Assembly (NCBI RefSeq): GCF_033439725.1
Contig: NW_026944393.1
Coordinates: 248,001 to 312,000 of the forward strand
Source: Neurospora tetraspora
Lineage: Eukaryota > Ascomycota > Sordariomycetes > Sordariales > Sordariaceae
Direction: 5' to 3'
Length of the DNA stretch: 64,000 nt
Positions 22,844 through 34,206 of this stretch are shown here, piece after piece (the first letter of the stretch is position 1; the number at the start of each line of letters is the position of its first letter). Below the pieces are notes generated by a model. That model saw only the letters and a program-made list of their open reading frames with translations, had not been told where the DNA came from and made no database searches. A program made the translations under genes and the position numbers.

Positions 22844-24051
22844 GTTGGAGGTGGAGGGGGAGCTGTTGCCCCGGATGAAGCCTCCTTCTGGGACGCTGAT
22901 GTAGTGAAGATGAAGAACCGGAGTTGCACTTTGTGAACTGAGGTCGAAGTGAAGAGAAGTCAACAAGAGCTTGTGATTGAGATATGAAAATGTCAAGTGA
23001 TTGTGGTAAGTTACACAATTATATCAATGCCACCCCAATATCAGCTTGCGGAAAAGACATCCGGATGTTTGTGATATTTCAGCTGTTAAACGGCCGAGTC
23101 GGCTTCGGTAGGCTGACGATATGTGGGAGGGGGGAGCTTGGCTTAGCTGAAGGAGGAAGTGCCGAGGCATCTTCCCACGTGATGACACGGCATCATCCCT
23201 CCGGTTGCACCAACGATGATCTCCGCTAGCACACTTCCGGCATGGTGCCGTTCCGATATGTTAGGGGGCCGATCTGGGGATCCACTTCAAATACGGGGAC
23301 ACGGATCGGGGCCGGGAATTTGAAGTTGGAAAGCCGGAGTCCCGTCCACGGGGTGGAGCATCGGCCGCACCGAGAAGCCGTATGCGAGCCACGAAGGCGT
23401 ACGTATCCCACCGCTCACGTCCAATACTACTTTATATGAGTAGCAGCCAATTGCGTTGCAGGGATATAAAATGGTTTCTTTTGGAGCCTCCAATGTGTCG
23501 GTGCCTGAACATCACGGTCTGTTTTCTGCTCGATGTAAACAATGAGGACATGACCATGGTGAGGGTTAGGGTCATGCTTGTAACCTCCTCTCGAACATCT
23601 GGTTGGAGCTTCATGATCGTGTCAACATTGAACACCGTGATTCAATATTGTCTCAATTAAAGGTCATGGGTCTCTCGCAGCTCTCCGACTTGACATTTCG
23701 CCCTCTTTTGACCTTGGAGTCATCTTCATCATGGATATTGAGGTTTCTGATGAGATGAAAGCTCCACGTGGGAGGTCACCTGACTCAGAAGCTAGCTGTC
23801 TCTGGCAATCACCTGGGCTCTCTGGGGAAGCTTCCAGGTTTCCAGAAGGTGGCCCAAGCGCCATGCTCGTTCGCCAGTTGCCAGCGGCAGAACGGACAGA
23901 AGGGCAGCGGTGCGTCGGGGCCTCTGCCCACTGCAGCTGTGGGACCAGTGAGCTTCGGAGCGGACAGACAAAACATCATCTCCCGCCTCTCCGCTCTCTC
24001 CCGGTCAATTGTCACTCCGACATCACACCACCCACCACCGCCGTCGTCACC
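22844..24051. other. Divergent promoter region, thioesterase / COX4
   Basis: 1.2 kb between two divergently transcribed start codons. No gene is seen. The 60 bases before the COX4 start are C/T- and CACC-rich, as in many fungal leaders. No regulatory motif could be assigned with confidence. Confidence 0.5.
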
Positions 24052-25326
24052 ATGCTGTCCCGCACCGCCGTCGCCGTCGCCCGCCGGGCCACCGCTGCCC
24101 CCGCTCTCCGTCGCAGCATCGCCACCACCGTTGTGCGCCGTAAGTGAACATGTCTGTGTTTAGCGGCTGCGGCCTGAAAAAAAGCACGGCATCGAAAAAA
24201 GCTCCAATCGCGAAGCTGCAAATATCCGCGCAAAGCATCATCGTCACCACCACCGACGACATCATACCCCACAAATTCGCGACAACCAAACACGCATCAA
24301 TTGCAACCCCGAATACCGATCGAAACACTGACACCATGTTTTTATCTTGAATCCAGGCCACGCCGAGTCCAAGGCCCCTACCGTCCACATCAAGACTCTC
24401 TCCGGTATGATGATCTCCCCCCGGCGATTGCGTCACGATTGTGTCTATTGGGGCTATCTGGGAACTGGGCTACGCGAACTGGAAGCTGTGGTGGGGTCTC
24501 TCGAAGCTTGAGCTGAGCTTGGATAAGCTTGGGGGAGCTTGAAACAACAAGGAGGAGGAAGCATTGGACGACCAAACGGAGGGGATTATCATCGCGGACG
24601 ACGGGAGAAGCTTGACCAGCTCAAGCTCGAGGCTCCCCTACCACAGCTTCCACCGGGTAGCTCAGATCAGCCCAGCTCCCATAGCTCCCTCGCCCCATGA
24701 CGATGCGGGGTGACGTACGAACCGCATTACGACGAAAACATGCATGACTGACTTATACCTCGTACTTCGCGACAAAACAGAGATCAAGACCAAGGAGGAC
24801 CTCATCGGCCCCGGTGCCAAGCCTGGCACTGTCCCCACCGATATCGAGCAGGCCACCGGTCTCGAGCGTCTCGAGATTCTCGGCAAGATGGAGGGCGTCG
24901 ACGTTTTCGACATGAAGCCCCTTGATGCCTCCCGCAGGGGTAAGACTTACAACCCGGGATGAAGAGCTGGGAGAGTTGGGAAACTAAAACGACATTGCAG
25001 GCACCATGGAGAACCCCATCTCCGTCCGCTCCGCCGGTGATGAGCAGTACGCCGGTTGCACTGGCTTCCCTGCCGACTCCCACAACGTCATCTGGCTCAC
25101 CGTGAGTTTTCCTTTCCTCCCCCTTTTAGCATCTCGCAAGCAAGCTACTAACAGACAACAGATGACCCGCGAGCGCCCCATCGAGCGCTGCCCCGAGTGC
25201 GGCAACGTCTACAAGATGGAGTACCTCGGTCCCCAGGACTCCCACGACCACGACCACGACCACGACCACCACGGCTTCGAGGAGCCCAAGACCTTCGCCG
25301 ACTTTGTCAAGCCCCAGTACTGGTAA
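24052..25326 (+). CDS. COX4: Cytochrome c oxidase subunit 4 (COX5B family)
   Basis: Five exons: 24052-24139, 24357-24404, 24781-24939, 25001-25101 and 25162-25326; 186 residues. Introns are 217, 376, 61 and 60 nt, all GT..AG, and the frame closes exactly. The product is the nuclear-encoded, zinc-binding subunit of respiratory complex IV, called subunit IV in fungi and Vb in mammals, on the matrix side of the inner membrane. Residues 1 to about 30 form an Arg/Ala-rich, acid-free mitochondrial presequence. The mature part has GPGAKPGTVPTDIEQATGLE, the DASRRGTMENP turn, and the zinc cysteines in YAGCTGFP and RCPECGNVYK. A His/Asp repeat (SHDHDHDHDHHG) sits before the conserved FEEPKTFADFVKPQYW end. 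Two unusually long introns lie in the 5' part. Confidence 0.97.
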
Positions 25327-25963
25327 ATACCCAGTTTTGTTGGGTTGGTAAGGGAGGTTCGGTACTTGGAATGGGTTGTTAATAGAAGAAGACTTTGATA
25401 AATACGATGCATGCATATGACAAGTTTACTGGGAGGCAGCATTGTGAATCGCGAACCTAGAGAATATGGGGGTGGTGAGGTTGGGTAGGTGGCTGAACCT
25501 GCATTCGAAAAACCTGGAGTTGTAGATTACTACCTGTTACCCTGGGCTACCAAAGACTAAAGATGAGTTGTATAGACTACCGAGAAACTCGAGTAGGTTT
25601 TGGATTTGCATTACTCTTGATGAAGATCCAGGATTGCTACGAGTACTGATTCCTCGAAGCGCATTCGCATGGTCATCTAGACTCGAACCTTCTTTGCGGT
25701 ACCGAGCCATAAGACTTGCGAAATCCAAAGATAGCTCCCCACGATGTTCCAGAGCAGCTCCCGGGAAGCACTCCTGGGCATAACGGCGTGTAGACAAACA
25801 TGGACTTCGTGTCCCTGGTCGTTCACCAGCTTGCGATCAGGTCGCGCATCTTGCGCCCTTGCTATCAGGATATGCGCCGACATGATTTGTCTTGGGCGCA
25901 CAACTTTCTTTCGGCATGCCCCTTTTTGTGTTCGTAAACTCCCAACGCCCTTATGCTCGGGTT
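25327..25963. other. Convergent spacer, COX4 / DUF4604 gene
   Basis: Trailer sequence of two converging genes. No further gene is seen; the open frames are short and overlap one another. Confidence 0.5.
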
Positions 25964-26608
25964 TCAGCCCTCCTCATCACCAAAGCTAAGCTTGATCTTC
26001 TTAGCCTTCTTCTTGGTCGCCTTGGGCTTGGGTTTCTCTTCTGCCTCTTCAGTCTTTCCGCTGTCCTTGGCAGCAGCAGCAGCAGCAGCAGCAGCATCTG
26101 TCTTCCCCTTTGGCTTTTTGTCATCTCCTTCTCCGTCCTGATCCGAATCAGCATCACCACCACCAATAACCTTACCCACCTTCCTCTTCTTACTCGCCCC
26201 TATCCCCACATTCTTCTCCTGCTTTTCCTCTTCCTCTTTCGCATCTCCTCCTCCTCCTTCAACCTTCTTGTCAGCCTCATCACCTTCTTCCTCTTCCTCT
26301 CCTTCCTTCCTTTCGCTTATCCCCTCAACCTGCTCCTTCTCCGTCACCGTCCCATCCTTCCCCACCGTCACACTATCAACCACGTTCCCCTCCTCATCCA
26401 ATATCAGCGGCGCATCCTCCGCCTCCTCACTCCCACTTCTCTTCTTCGTCGGTCGCCGTCTAGCAGCTAATATCGGATCGGGACCGTCAAAGTTTCCCGG
26501 TGCGTGTTGAGCGTGTAAGCGGGCGAGAAAGGGAGGGAGCGTGGCGGAGCGGTCGTAGTGCAGGTTTTTAGGGTTGATTTTGCCCCCTCCTCCTCCTGAA
26601 CCCGACAT
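25964..26608 (-). CDS. DUF4604 domain protein
   Basis: A single exon of 214 residues from the ATG at 26608. The N-terminal segment NPKNLHYDRSATLPPFLARL and the C-terminal end KKKAKKIKLSFGDEEG match the usual start and end of fungal DUF4604 proteins. The middle is disordered and highly charged: acidic runs (EGEEEEEGDEADKK), basic runs (GASKKRKVGKV), and an eight- to nine-residue alanine run encoded by GCT/GCA repeats. Function is unknown for the family; the basic clusters allow nuclear location, which is inference. The start is supported by the conserved N-terminal motif lying within 20 residues of it. Confidence 0.88.
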   Translation of the reverse strand: MSGSGGGGGKINPKNLHYDRSATLPPFLARLHAQHAPGNFDGPDPILAARRRPTKKRSGSEEAEDAPLILDEEGNVVDSVTVGKDGTVTEKEQVEGISERKEGEEEEEGDEADKKVEGGGGDAKEEEEKQEKNVGIGASKKRKVGKVIGGGDADSDQDGEGDDKKPKGKTDAAAAAAAAAKDSGKTEEAEEKPKPKATKKKAKKIKLSFGDEEG

Positions 26609-27268
26609 TGTGTTGGTTCTTGGCGAGAATAGTTGTTGTAGTCGGCTCGGATTATGTATCGATGGGTCGGAAAGAAGGAGGGAGAGACTTGAACCGCAGC
26701 CTGGGGACGGGAGGTGATGGGGAATTAAGGGCCGTTGGTTTCGATCGCTCCCGTCTTGGAGAGAATGGTTGCGCTTGCTAAGGTAGGTATGCGCTTGCGA
26801 TGCGCTCGGTGGTGGTGGTGTCGCGTTGCGCTGCTCGGTGGAAGTTGGCGCTGGCTCAAGGGAGATGGCGGGCTCGTAGGTATGGTAGTCTGGTGTCGCA
26901 CAATAATTCGCGAAGAGACTTCTACCCTCTCAAAATACAACAGTTGGACCGGATGTTGAGATCTGGAGAGGCGACGGTGACACGAAGCCTGCGATGGGAC
27001 TGGAATTGTTTGAGACCTCGACGGCCTGGTCCAACCGAACGGCATAGACCCACTCAGCCCGCTGGAAGCTTGGGCCAACGGCATTGAAAATGCGGGGCTG
27101 TCTCCGAATCTCGGCCGTTAGTGCAACCTCCGGGGGAAGCTTGCTGTGCAACACCAAACCTTAACAACGTCACATCGTAAGGGGATCGAATTCCGGATGT
27201 CTACTTGTTCAACATCAACACTCAATTTTGATGGCTTGAACACTTGAAAATATACATCCGAAAGAAAG
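26609..27268. other. Intergenic upstream of DUF4604 gene
   Basis: Promoter-side flank. A 119-codon minus-strand ATG frame (27084-26725) is basic and Ser/Pro-rich without a domain, and lies where the leader of the DUF4604 gene should be. It is not called as a gene. Confidence 0.45.
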
Positions 27269-27601
27269 TTATCTTACACCGGATTGATTTCCCGTCCCCA
27301 TCGAATCAATACAGACATCTCCTCCATGGCCCTGTCCCAGTCCCTTCTCCAAATCAACCTCATGCTGCTCAACACCTCTCTTTCCCCGCCTCTCCTCCCC
27401 ATCCCCCCTCTCACCACCAGCTCCCACAACCGTTACCGCCCCCTTTGAATTCAACTCATACTCCACTCTCTCCTGGTGCTCCTCATGTGTCGTCCCCGAA
27501 TTCTCACTCTCACTCTTACCACTCTTAAACAGCCAACTCTCCTTCAACTCCCTCGGCACATTCGCATTCCCATTTCCATTCCCATTCCTTTGGTCTGCCA
27601 T
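27269..27601 (-). CDS. Small hydrophilic hypothetical protein
   Basis: A 110-residue frame with an ATG at 27601. No domain is recognised. It begins with an Asn-Gly repeat (MADQRNGNGNGNANVP), has a more regular segment RELKESWLFKSGKSES, then a Gly/Glu/Arg-rich hydrophilic tail. No signal peptide or membrane span. The strand and gene spacing allow a real small gene, but the composition could also arise by chance in GC-rich DNA. Comparison with related species would decide it. Confidence 0.4.
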   Translation of the reverse strand: MADQRNGNGNGNANVPRELKESWLFKSGKSESENSGTTHEEHQERVEYELNSKGAVTVVGAGGERGDGEERRGKRGVEQHEVDLEKGLGQGHGGDVCIDSMGTGNQSGVR

Positions 27602-28505
27602 AGGCGGTTAATCCCTGGCGATCGGTGCGAGCCATGCCGTGTGGGAGGGGGACAAAGGCCGAAAATAGGAATATCTAAAAGGTTGCGAAGGCGTGCATTT
27701 CTCGTCATGATCAGCTCGTCTTCTACTTACATATGGGTTAGTTCAGTGGGTTGATTGCTTATAGTAAGTTCCAACCTCCAATACTTACGTACGGCGTATG
27801 AAATAACTTCGGGCATGAAACGGCGCGTGTGTGTGCAGGAGCTGCTGGCAAACAACTCTAGCGAGGCTTGATAAATCTGTATAAGGAATGGCGGGGAACA
27901 GTAAATTCCACATCGGGGAAGCGAAGTAAAGCAGACGGGACAGTGTAAACCCCGAATAACGGTGCCGAATTTCTAAGGGCTGAGATCAAATGCAAGTATA
28001 TGCAGGTGAAGTTGGGCGATCATGGACAGGTTTGAATTAGATACAGCAATGTGACTGTCATGGAACGTGTGTCCGTCATGGCAAACAATGAGGGCATAGG
28101 AAGTAAGAAATTTCTGAGCATGAGGAGGCTATCGTGTTAGGAGGGAGGCAGGCACCGGCCATTATGCAAGGCACCAGATGAGAGATAATTCCATGTGTCA
28201 TTTGTGCGAAATCGCGATACTGACCACACACCGGCTTTGGTGGAAAGGAGAGACGAGACAGATAAAGGGGGAGAAGTGGAAGGCAGAGGCAGTGTAGGAA
28301 AGAATGGTGGAAGTTGTTGATCACCAGCGAACAACCCATCTCCACTCTTAAAAGAGTTCAATCCAAGGCAATCTGATATCCTCTTCCTGCTTTGTGCTGA
28401 ACAACATTCACTCTCATCACCTCCTTCTCACCGTCGCCAGTACTCTTTCTCTCAACCGCGCAATCGCCAGCGTCAACATTGAAAATCTGACATAACCTCC
28501 GAGCT
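27602..28505. other. Intergenic
   Basis: No gene is supported. It is the 3' flank of the Clr5-domain gene and the upstream flank of the small ORF. Confidence 0.5.
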
Positions 28506-30290
28506 TTATCTCAGCCTTTCGCAACCGGAATATCCTTCTGGTTCCTGGTTCGAACAGGAGCCCCATGTCATGGAGTCCGTTGCGGTCAATGCCTCCCTGG
28601 CGAGTGCCGTTAGCCACGGGGCAGCCATCGTGCTGAACGTGTTGACTTGGCTCAGAGTGTCGAGGTGATGACTTGTGGTAGTGGACTGAGATCCAAAGCC
28701 CAGACTTTCATCGACGCCATTTCCGCCCTGATACCCGGCATTGTTGGAGGTGTATGACGGATACTGCTCAGTCCCATCGAGGTATGACTGAAGAGCGGGA
28801 GAGTACGTGTTGTTCACATTGTTCGTTGGCATACCGTCGTATCTGCCATAGTCACCAGTATAGTTGTAGTGTCCGGGACCGACGAGGGGTGCCTCCCCCT
28901 GACCGTATGTTGGGGAGGGACCGGAACCAGTGAGTTGTGGAGCCGGCGAGATGGAAACAATGGCTGCAAACTGCCCATGGCCGCTCCATGGGGAGGAAAG
29001 CGGAACAGGGGCAGCTATTGTGTTGTTGAAGGGATAAGTTGATGAAGTATCAGGGCCTAGAGTAGTGTTTAACGATAAGGCCGAGGGTGCGGGAGAGTTG
29101 AGAGTACTACTCGAAGGTCCAACATGATTCCCTTGCCAGTTAATGTATGACGATGATCCCGGTCTCGCTCTCACTGCTGAATGGTTGAAAGCTGAGTCGC
29201 GAGTGCTTGGTAACTGTGGAAAAGAATCCATTGCATACGCTGAAAAGTGCTCACTTGGCGCGTAAGCTGCCACTGAAGAAGTGAGACAGCCGATAGTAGT
29301 GTTCAACGTGCATGCAGAAAGAGCGGGAGAAGGGACAGTATTGGTAAAGAGCCCAACCCGGGTGTGGTTCAAGTCAAGGGGCGGCATAGATGACACTGAG
29401 CCCTGCCTTAGCCTTGCAGATAGCTGATATTCACCTGGGTCGCTGATGGCCGTCGAGTGTGGGGAGAAGTTTGTCTCAAACTGGCCATGGTGACTCGACG
29501 TGTAGGCCACCATTGTAGCAGTGGGGGCACCTATTGTAGTGTTCAAGGAGTATGCCGAAGGAGAGGGAGAGGCAACAGTCCTGGTAAAGTGGCCATTCTG
29601 ACTCTGGCTCCAGATAGATGACGACGAGCCTGGCCTACCAGGTAGTTGAGAATACTCTCGCCGTATGTTGTCCCTGCGGCTCGACTGAGATAATTGGGCC
29701 ATGACGTGAGGTTCCTCTGCCCCCATCTGCGTTCTTTCGCCAGCTCCGTCGGTGCTGGGACGATTCTTTGAGGGGGTTTTCGTGTCATCCGGCTCGGGTG
29801 TTTTGAAGGTGATGCCTCTCGATGTTACGACTACCAAGCATAAGCGATGACCCTAAACGGAAGACAGCAATACCACCGTACCTGATAACTCTTCATCCTT
29901 AAATTCCGTGATATTGTGACGGTTCTTAAACCGCGTGAACTTGATCTTTGGTATCTTCTCGCCATTTTCGTTGAAAAAGACGGTTTTCTTTCCCATCTCG
30001 AGCCGCATTTGTTGTATTTTGAGCATGGATATCATGTCACTGGTCTTGTAGTTTTTCTCGAGTCCCCAGATCTTGAAGTAACGTTTGTATTGTTTGTCCC
30101 TATGTAGCCATCATATGTTAGCTATCGGCCTGACATGGAAGGGAAATGTAACGTACGAGGCCGATAAGTTATGATCTCGTTTCATGATGTCAACAACTTG
30201 TGGTAGGGTTTTGTTTTCCGTGATGTATAAGCGATAAATGGTGTCCCGGTGTTTGTCCAACTTGGACTGTTTCTCGGAAAGATTTGGCAT
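28506..30290 (-). CDS. Clr5-domain protein with triple internal repeat
   Basis: Three exons: 30290-30157, 30099-29882 and 29830-28506; introns are 57 and 51 nt and the frame is exact; 558 residues. The N-terminus is a Clr5 domain: KHRDTIYRLYITENKTLPQV, then MKRDHNL-SAS, and across the first splice DKQYKRYFKIWGLEKN. Clr5 is named after a fission-yeast silencing factor and is common at the start of large fungal proteins; DNA or chromatin binding is inferred. Residues from about 150 to 400 contain three diverged modules of roughly 80 residues, each starting near RPGSSS or RQGSVSS and containing LNTTIG or LNTTLG. The rest is Ser/Thr/Pro/Tyr-rich and probably disordered, as in activation domains. 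The C-terminal ~40 residues could hide one more intron. Confidence 0.88.
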
Positions 30291-33200
30291 CGTAGAAAGA
30301 ATTTGATGGGTGTAACTGTTGTAGGATGGAAAATGGTCAGGTAGAGGCCCAAAAATAGAACAGTAGGCTCCAGAGGCCGTTTTATACAGAAGACATATTG
30401 AATGCCTGTGGAACGAATGACGACGGACGGAGGGAAGCAGGTGAGTGGTTATATACAAGTCACTCCCGTCAATGGGAAAATAGAGCCGCTCGGCACCATG
30501 TCAAAGTCGACAGACAAAACAATTATTCGCCCTGGAGATGAGCCATTGGAGGCACGGAAACAGCATCAGCCTTAGACCGCCAGATGCACCGGCAGCGCCC
30601 CGAGATTTGAGGATCTTCAATGGAGTATGTATGCAGCTGCGGCTACATGATGCTTGGCAGAAACGAGAGGAAGGACTGACCAGGTACCATCACACCCTGC
30701 AACGTCGAGGTACACTGGTACATTGTCATAATAGAGCGCCGGGACTTTTTGTCCATCCACAAGTTCGGTCAGGGCTGGGAGTGGATCCAGGATAGATAAG
30801 TCATGAAACGTCCAAGAGGTAGCAAGCCTAGTTTGGAAGGAGATCCAGCAAGGTAGTGGGAAGAGACAGGAACCGGTGTGTCGTGCTACCATTCCATTAG
30901 GGCTGCTGCACCTGCACGTGGGGCAGTTCGTCCTGGTGTTCGCTGGGGGCTGGCCGTGTTCCGTCCGTATCAAGTGTGACGGCAGGCGATCAGGTTCTAG
31001 ACTGGCACTCCCCAATATGCTCGTGGTTCTCTTTCCAGTGATTCCAGAGATCAGCTAAGCGTCAAGCTAAGCCCTTAACCCGGTTTAATGGTTCCAAAGA
31101 CGTTAAAGGCTTCGATGGTGCACTCGAATGCGAAGCCGGTATGAGGTGTGGCGCACGCATCGCCAATATCTTGGGTATGATCTGGATCGTGGGTTGGAAA
31201 CAGACGATGGGGAACAAAATGTATTGCACCGGGTATATAGGGATAAAGCTTCCGGACACCATCAACATCTGAAAGCCGAGCCGCAGCCAGAAGGTGTGTT
31301 GGATTTGCGCGTTGCAACTTCCCGGGACGAGGCACTCTGCGTCCGCGAGTCCCATGGCAAGCTGAGCGAGTCGCTTCTTTGTGAAGACAAAAAAAAAATC
31401 CAGCGGACGAATTTGGCTGCAAAGGGCTAGGTGCAGGCTGTGCATGAACGCAAGTGTTGAACGTTTCCGTGGACCTGGGAAGCGCCGGTGAGTGGTGTAA
31501 CATTCGGAACAAGTGTAAAAAAGGCATCCAAGCCATTCCCAGTGAGATGGTCGCCTTATTGCGGGAGTTCCTTCCGGCAGGAAGGTTGGGAGAGATAGTC
31601 ATGGGCAAGGCGACATACAGCTGTTGCAAGCACGCGGGGAAGACAAGCCATCGCCATTCCTGGTTCCGCGGGAGGTCTCCGGTTGGAGCTGTGAGCCGAA
31701 TGCTTGTATGTGCCGCGGGAGCTATCGCTCAAGTGCTGCGGATCTGTTGATGTGCTGACCGTACCGTGTTTGCTCTGCTCAGCCTTGGATGCCTCGGGAC
31801 CTCGGGTGTAACATCTTCGCGACTCGAAGAGAGCAGGGTGGGACTTGTATCGTGGCTCGGGAGCAATGTAGGACTGGAGATAGTTCTGGACCTTGCCAAG
31901 AAGTGGTGACTACACCGGTCTCATCACGTAGTCAGCCTTGGTGTTCTCGATGGCCGAAAACACGGGAAGGGAAGTAGGCACTGGCCAGTGTTGATCCGTT
32001 ACCTGATCCTCGGACGCGCTAGAGGCAGGCTGGGGCAGGCTGGAGACAAATTGACAGTTAGCGGAGCGTTCATAACTTTGTGATTCCTCAACAAAAGTCC
32101 CGGACGAGCAGATACGTACCCAAGCTCTGTGGGCCGTGGGTAGGGTTGACGATGCCCTTCAACCACCACGGGGGCCAAAAGGCGGGGCTAGAACCATTAG
32201 AGAGTCGTCATGTCAATCAATCCCGCTCTACATCGCTGGTAGTGAGGGGAGGGCTTATATGTCGGACAAATCTTGACCGCTTTCCAGGCCCGTTCCTGAG
32301 ACCCGTGGGGGTGGTCACGATGGTGCATCCCCAATGTCGAGGCTGGCCAACTGGCGAATCGTCCTGGTGTAACCACTCTTCAGCCACCCTTGGGAAGCAA
32401 GGAGTTAGATCCGGAAGACTGGGGGGGGCGTGTCGCAGCGTACTGAGCCACATTCTACCCATGAGAAAGAACGTCATTGGAGAGGTGGTGGTGGTGACAC
32501 GAAGTCGACATCAGACACTGAGATACCGAACTGAGGATCCCGAGGTAGAGACGCCGAGAAGACACCGACCAGAAGATGCCGACACAAAAGTGACTCGATG
32601 GTCAATTCAGTCGTCATTCGTCAAGAGGGAGTCGCTCTTCAAAGTCTCTTCACCCTCGTTGCTCCTTATTGCAGGCCATCAAGGAAAGCATCAAGGCACG
32701 CCCAAGGTCACACAACCGCAAGATCTGCAGAGTTGGGAGCCAAGCGCTTGTCCATTTGACGAATCTGGAAGATCTGCTCGACCCTTTTGCCGTATGCGGT
32801 AATCAGAATGCTGTCGATGGTGTTGAGATGCTGACAGGAGAACAGCGAAAACAGCGGTGGAAGGCCGGAGAGAAGTGCATTTGATGAGAGAATGAGGGGG
32901 TATTGAAGAGGAAGAGAAAACTTAGTGCAGATGCATCAAGTCGCCAATACAAAAAGATTTTCTCCATGCCCCTCTTCCCATCATCGTGCCTTCCACATTC
33001 AACATCGCAGAGTGTTCCAAAGCGGTGTCCCTTCTCAAGGAAGGAACGAAGATGAAGTCAAGAGTGGAGGATGGAAATGTTAGTAGATTGATCGACAGGA
33101 CCTCAATGGCGTTATCGCTGCACGTCAATTGCAGCCCGGGCACGCTAAAGCTGCACGCAATACCTCAAACAGGACAGTCGCAGGGCACTGCAGCCACTAA

Positions 33201-34206
33201 CAGTGCCGCCTGTCTTGTAGCACAATCCACTGCATCCAGGCAGGAGCCTCCTCCACCGTCTCTTCAACTTCACAACAACATCGTGAACGTGAACGGCAAG
33301 CGCGACGGAAGTCCCCAAAGTTCACGGGAGATACTTCGCGGCAACATGTGATGAGAGAGGTTCTTCAGACCGCAATTTAATATGAAATGCGACGAATCAT
33401 GACTGTTTATATTGCAAGGGCTGAATGCTCTTATACCAGCAAGGCCGCATCCACAGTCGGCAACAGCATGTCCAACCAAGAGTCAACACCAAGACGGAAT
33501 CGCGAAGTAAACAAGGCACCACCAAATTCACAAAGGGCAAAATAACGATATTCCAGACCGCAACTTCACCCGAAATGCAACGAAAGTGAAGAGCTTGGCG
33601 TACAGGGACCATAATGTCTGCAACAGTATGTCCAATCGAGAGCCGACCCTCTCTGAAGAGCATCGTCATCCACTTGTGCTGGCAGCAAGAACGTCAAGCA
33701 GTCCACCCGGAAAGAACAGTGTCTCTCCACTGCGTACCAATATCAACGTCTTCCCACGATCTCAAAGAACCCCAAAAGAACTTTGGACTACTTCGTGTTG
33801 ACCAAAGCAGAATCACTGCATAGGCCCATCAGTCAAAAGTCAACAAAAAAAGCGATCGCATGAACACAGAAGGTAAAATCCATTAATACCTCCTCCCATG
33901 ACCCTCTCTTTTCCCTAACATACATTATCCAAATCATATATAGAAAACAGTCAGAGTCAGAGGCATAGTCAAAACGTCCCAAAACAAAGAACGCCGCTGA
34001 ATGGTATACCTAAAAACTCCCAAAAAAAAAAAACAAGGTACAAGAAGTCGAAGAAGCAGAGAGGAACCACCGCTGTTAAGGACGAGATAAGACATCAATT
34101 ACCCATTAACATTAACATTATGTCCTTCACTCTCTCTCTCCCCCTCCCCTTCCCTATTCAGACATGACATGACCTAGGTATACCCGCTCAAAGGGCAGAG
34201 ACCTCC
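30291..34206. other. Long intergenic region
   Basis: 3.9 kb without a supportable gene. A minus-strand ATG frame at 31445-31062 (127 codons) has one hydrophobic stretch but no recognised domain. A plus-strand frame at 32080-32802 starts on GTG and looks random. An old direct duplication lies at 33361-33655. The last 300 bases are the A/T-richer trailer of the cell-wall enzyme gene. Confidence 0.45.
33361..33655. repeat. Diverged tandem duplication
   Basis: Two segments, about 33361-33470 and 33551-33655, share in order CAGACCGCAA(T/C)TT, GAAATGC(G/A)ACGAA, and CAACAG(C/T)ATGTCCAA(C/T)C(A/G)AGAG. The differences listed are transitions. The intervening bases are less conserved, so the event is old. 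Confidence 0.6.

Noticed and set aside
25892-26470. 192-codon Leu/Phe/Ser-rich frame that looks like a membrane protein
   Set aside because: It is antisense to the Lys/Glu-rich DUF4604 gene; the hydrophobic residues are the complement of AAG/GAG codons.
31062-31445. 127-codon minus-strand ATG frame with a hydrophobic stretch
   Set aside because: No recognised family, no TATA or splice context, and overlapped by a longer non-ATG frame in another phase. Could be revisited with transcript data.
32080-32802. 240-codon plus-strand frame
   Set aside because: It starts on GTG, has random-looking composition and no domain, and no splice signals extend it.
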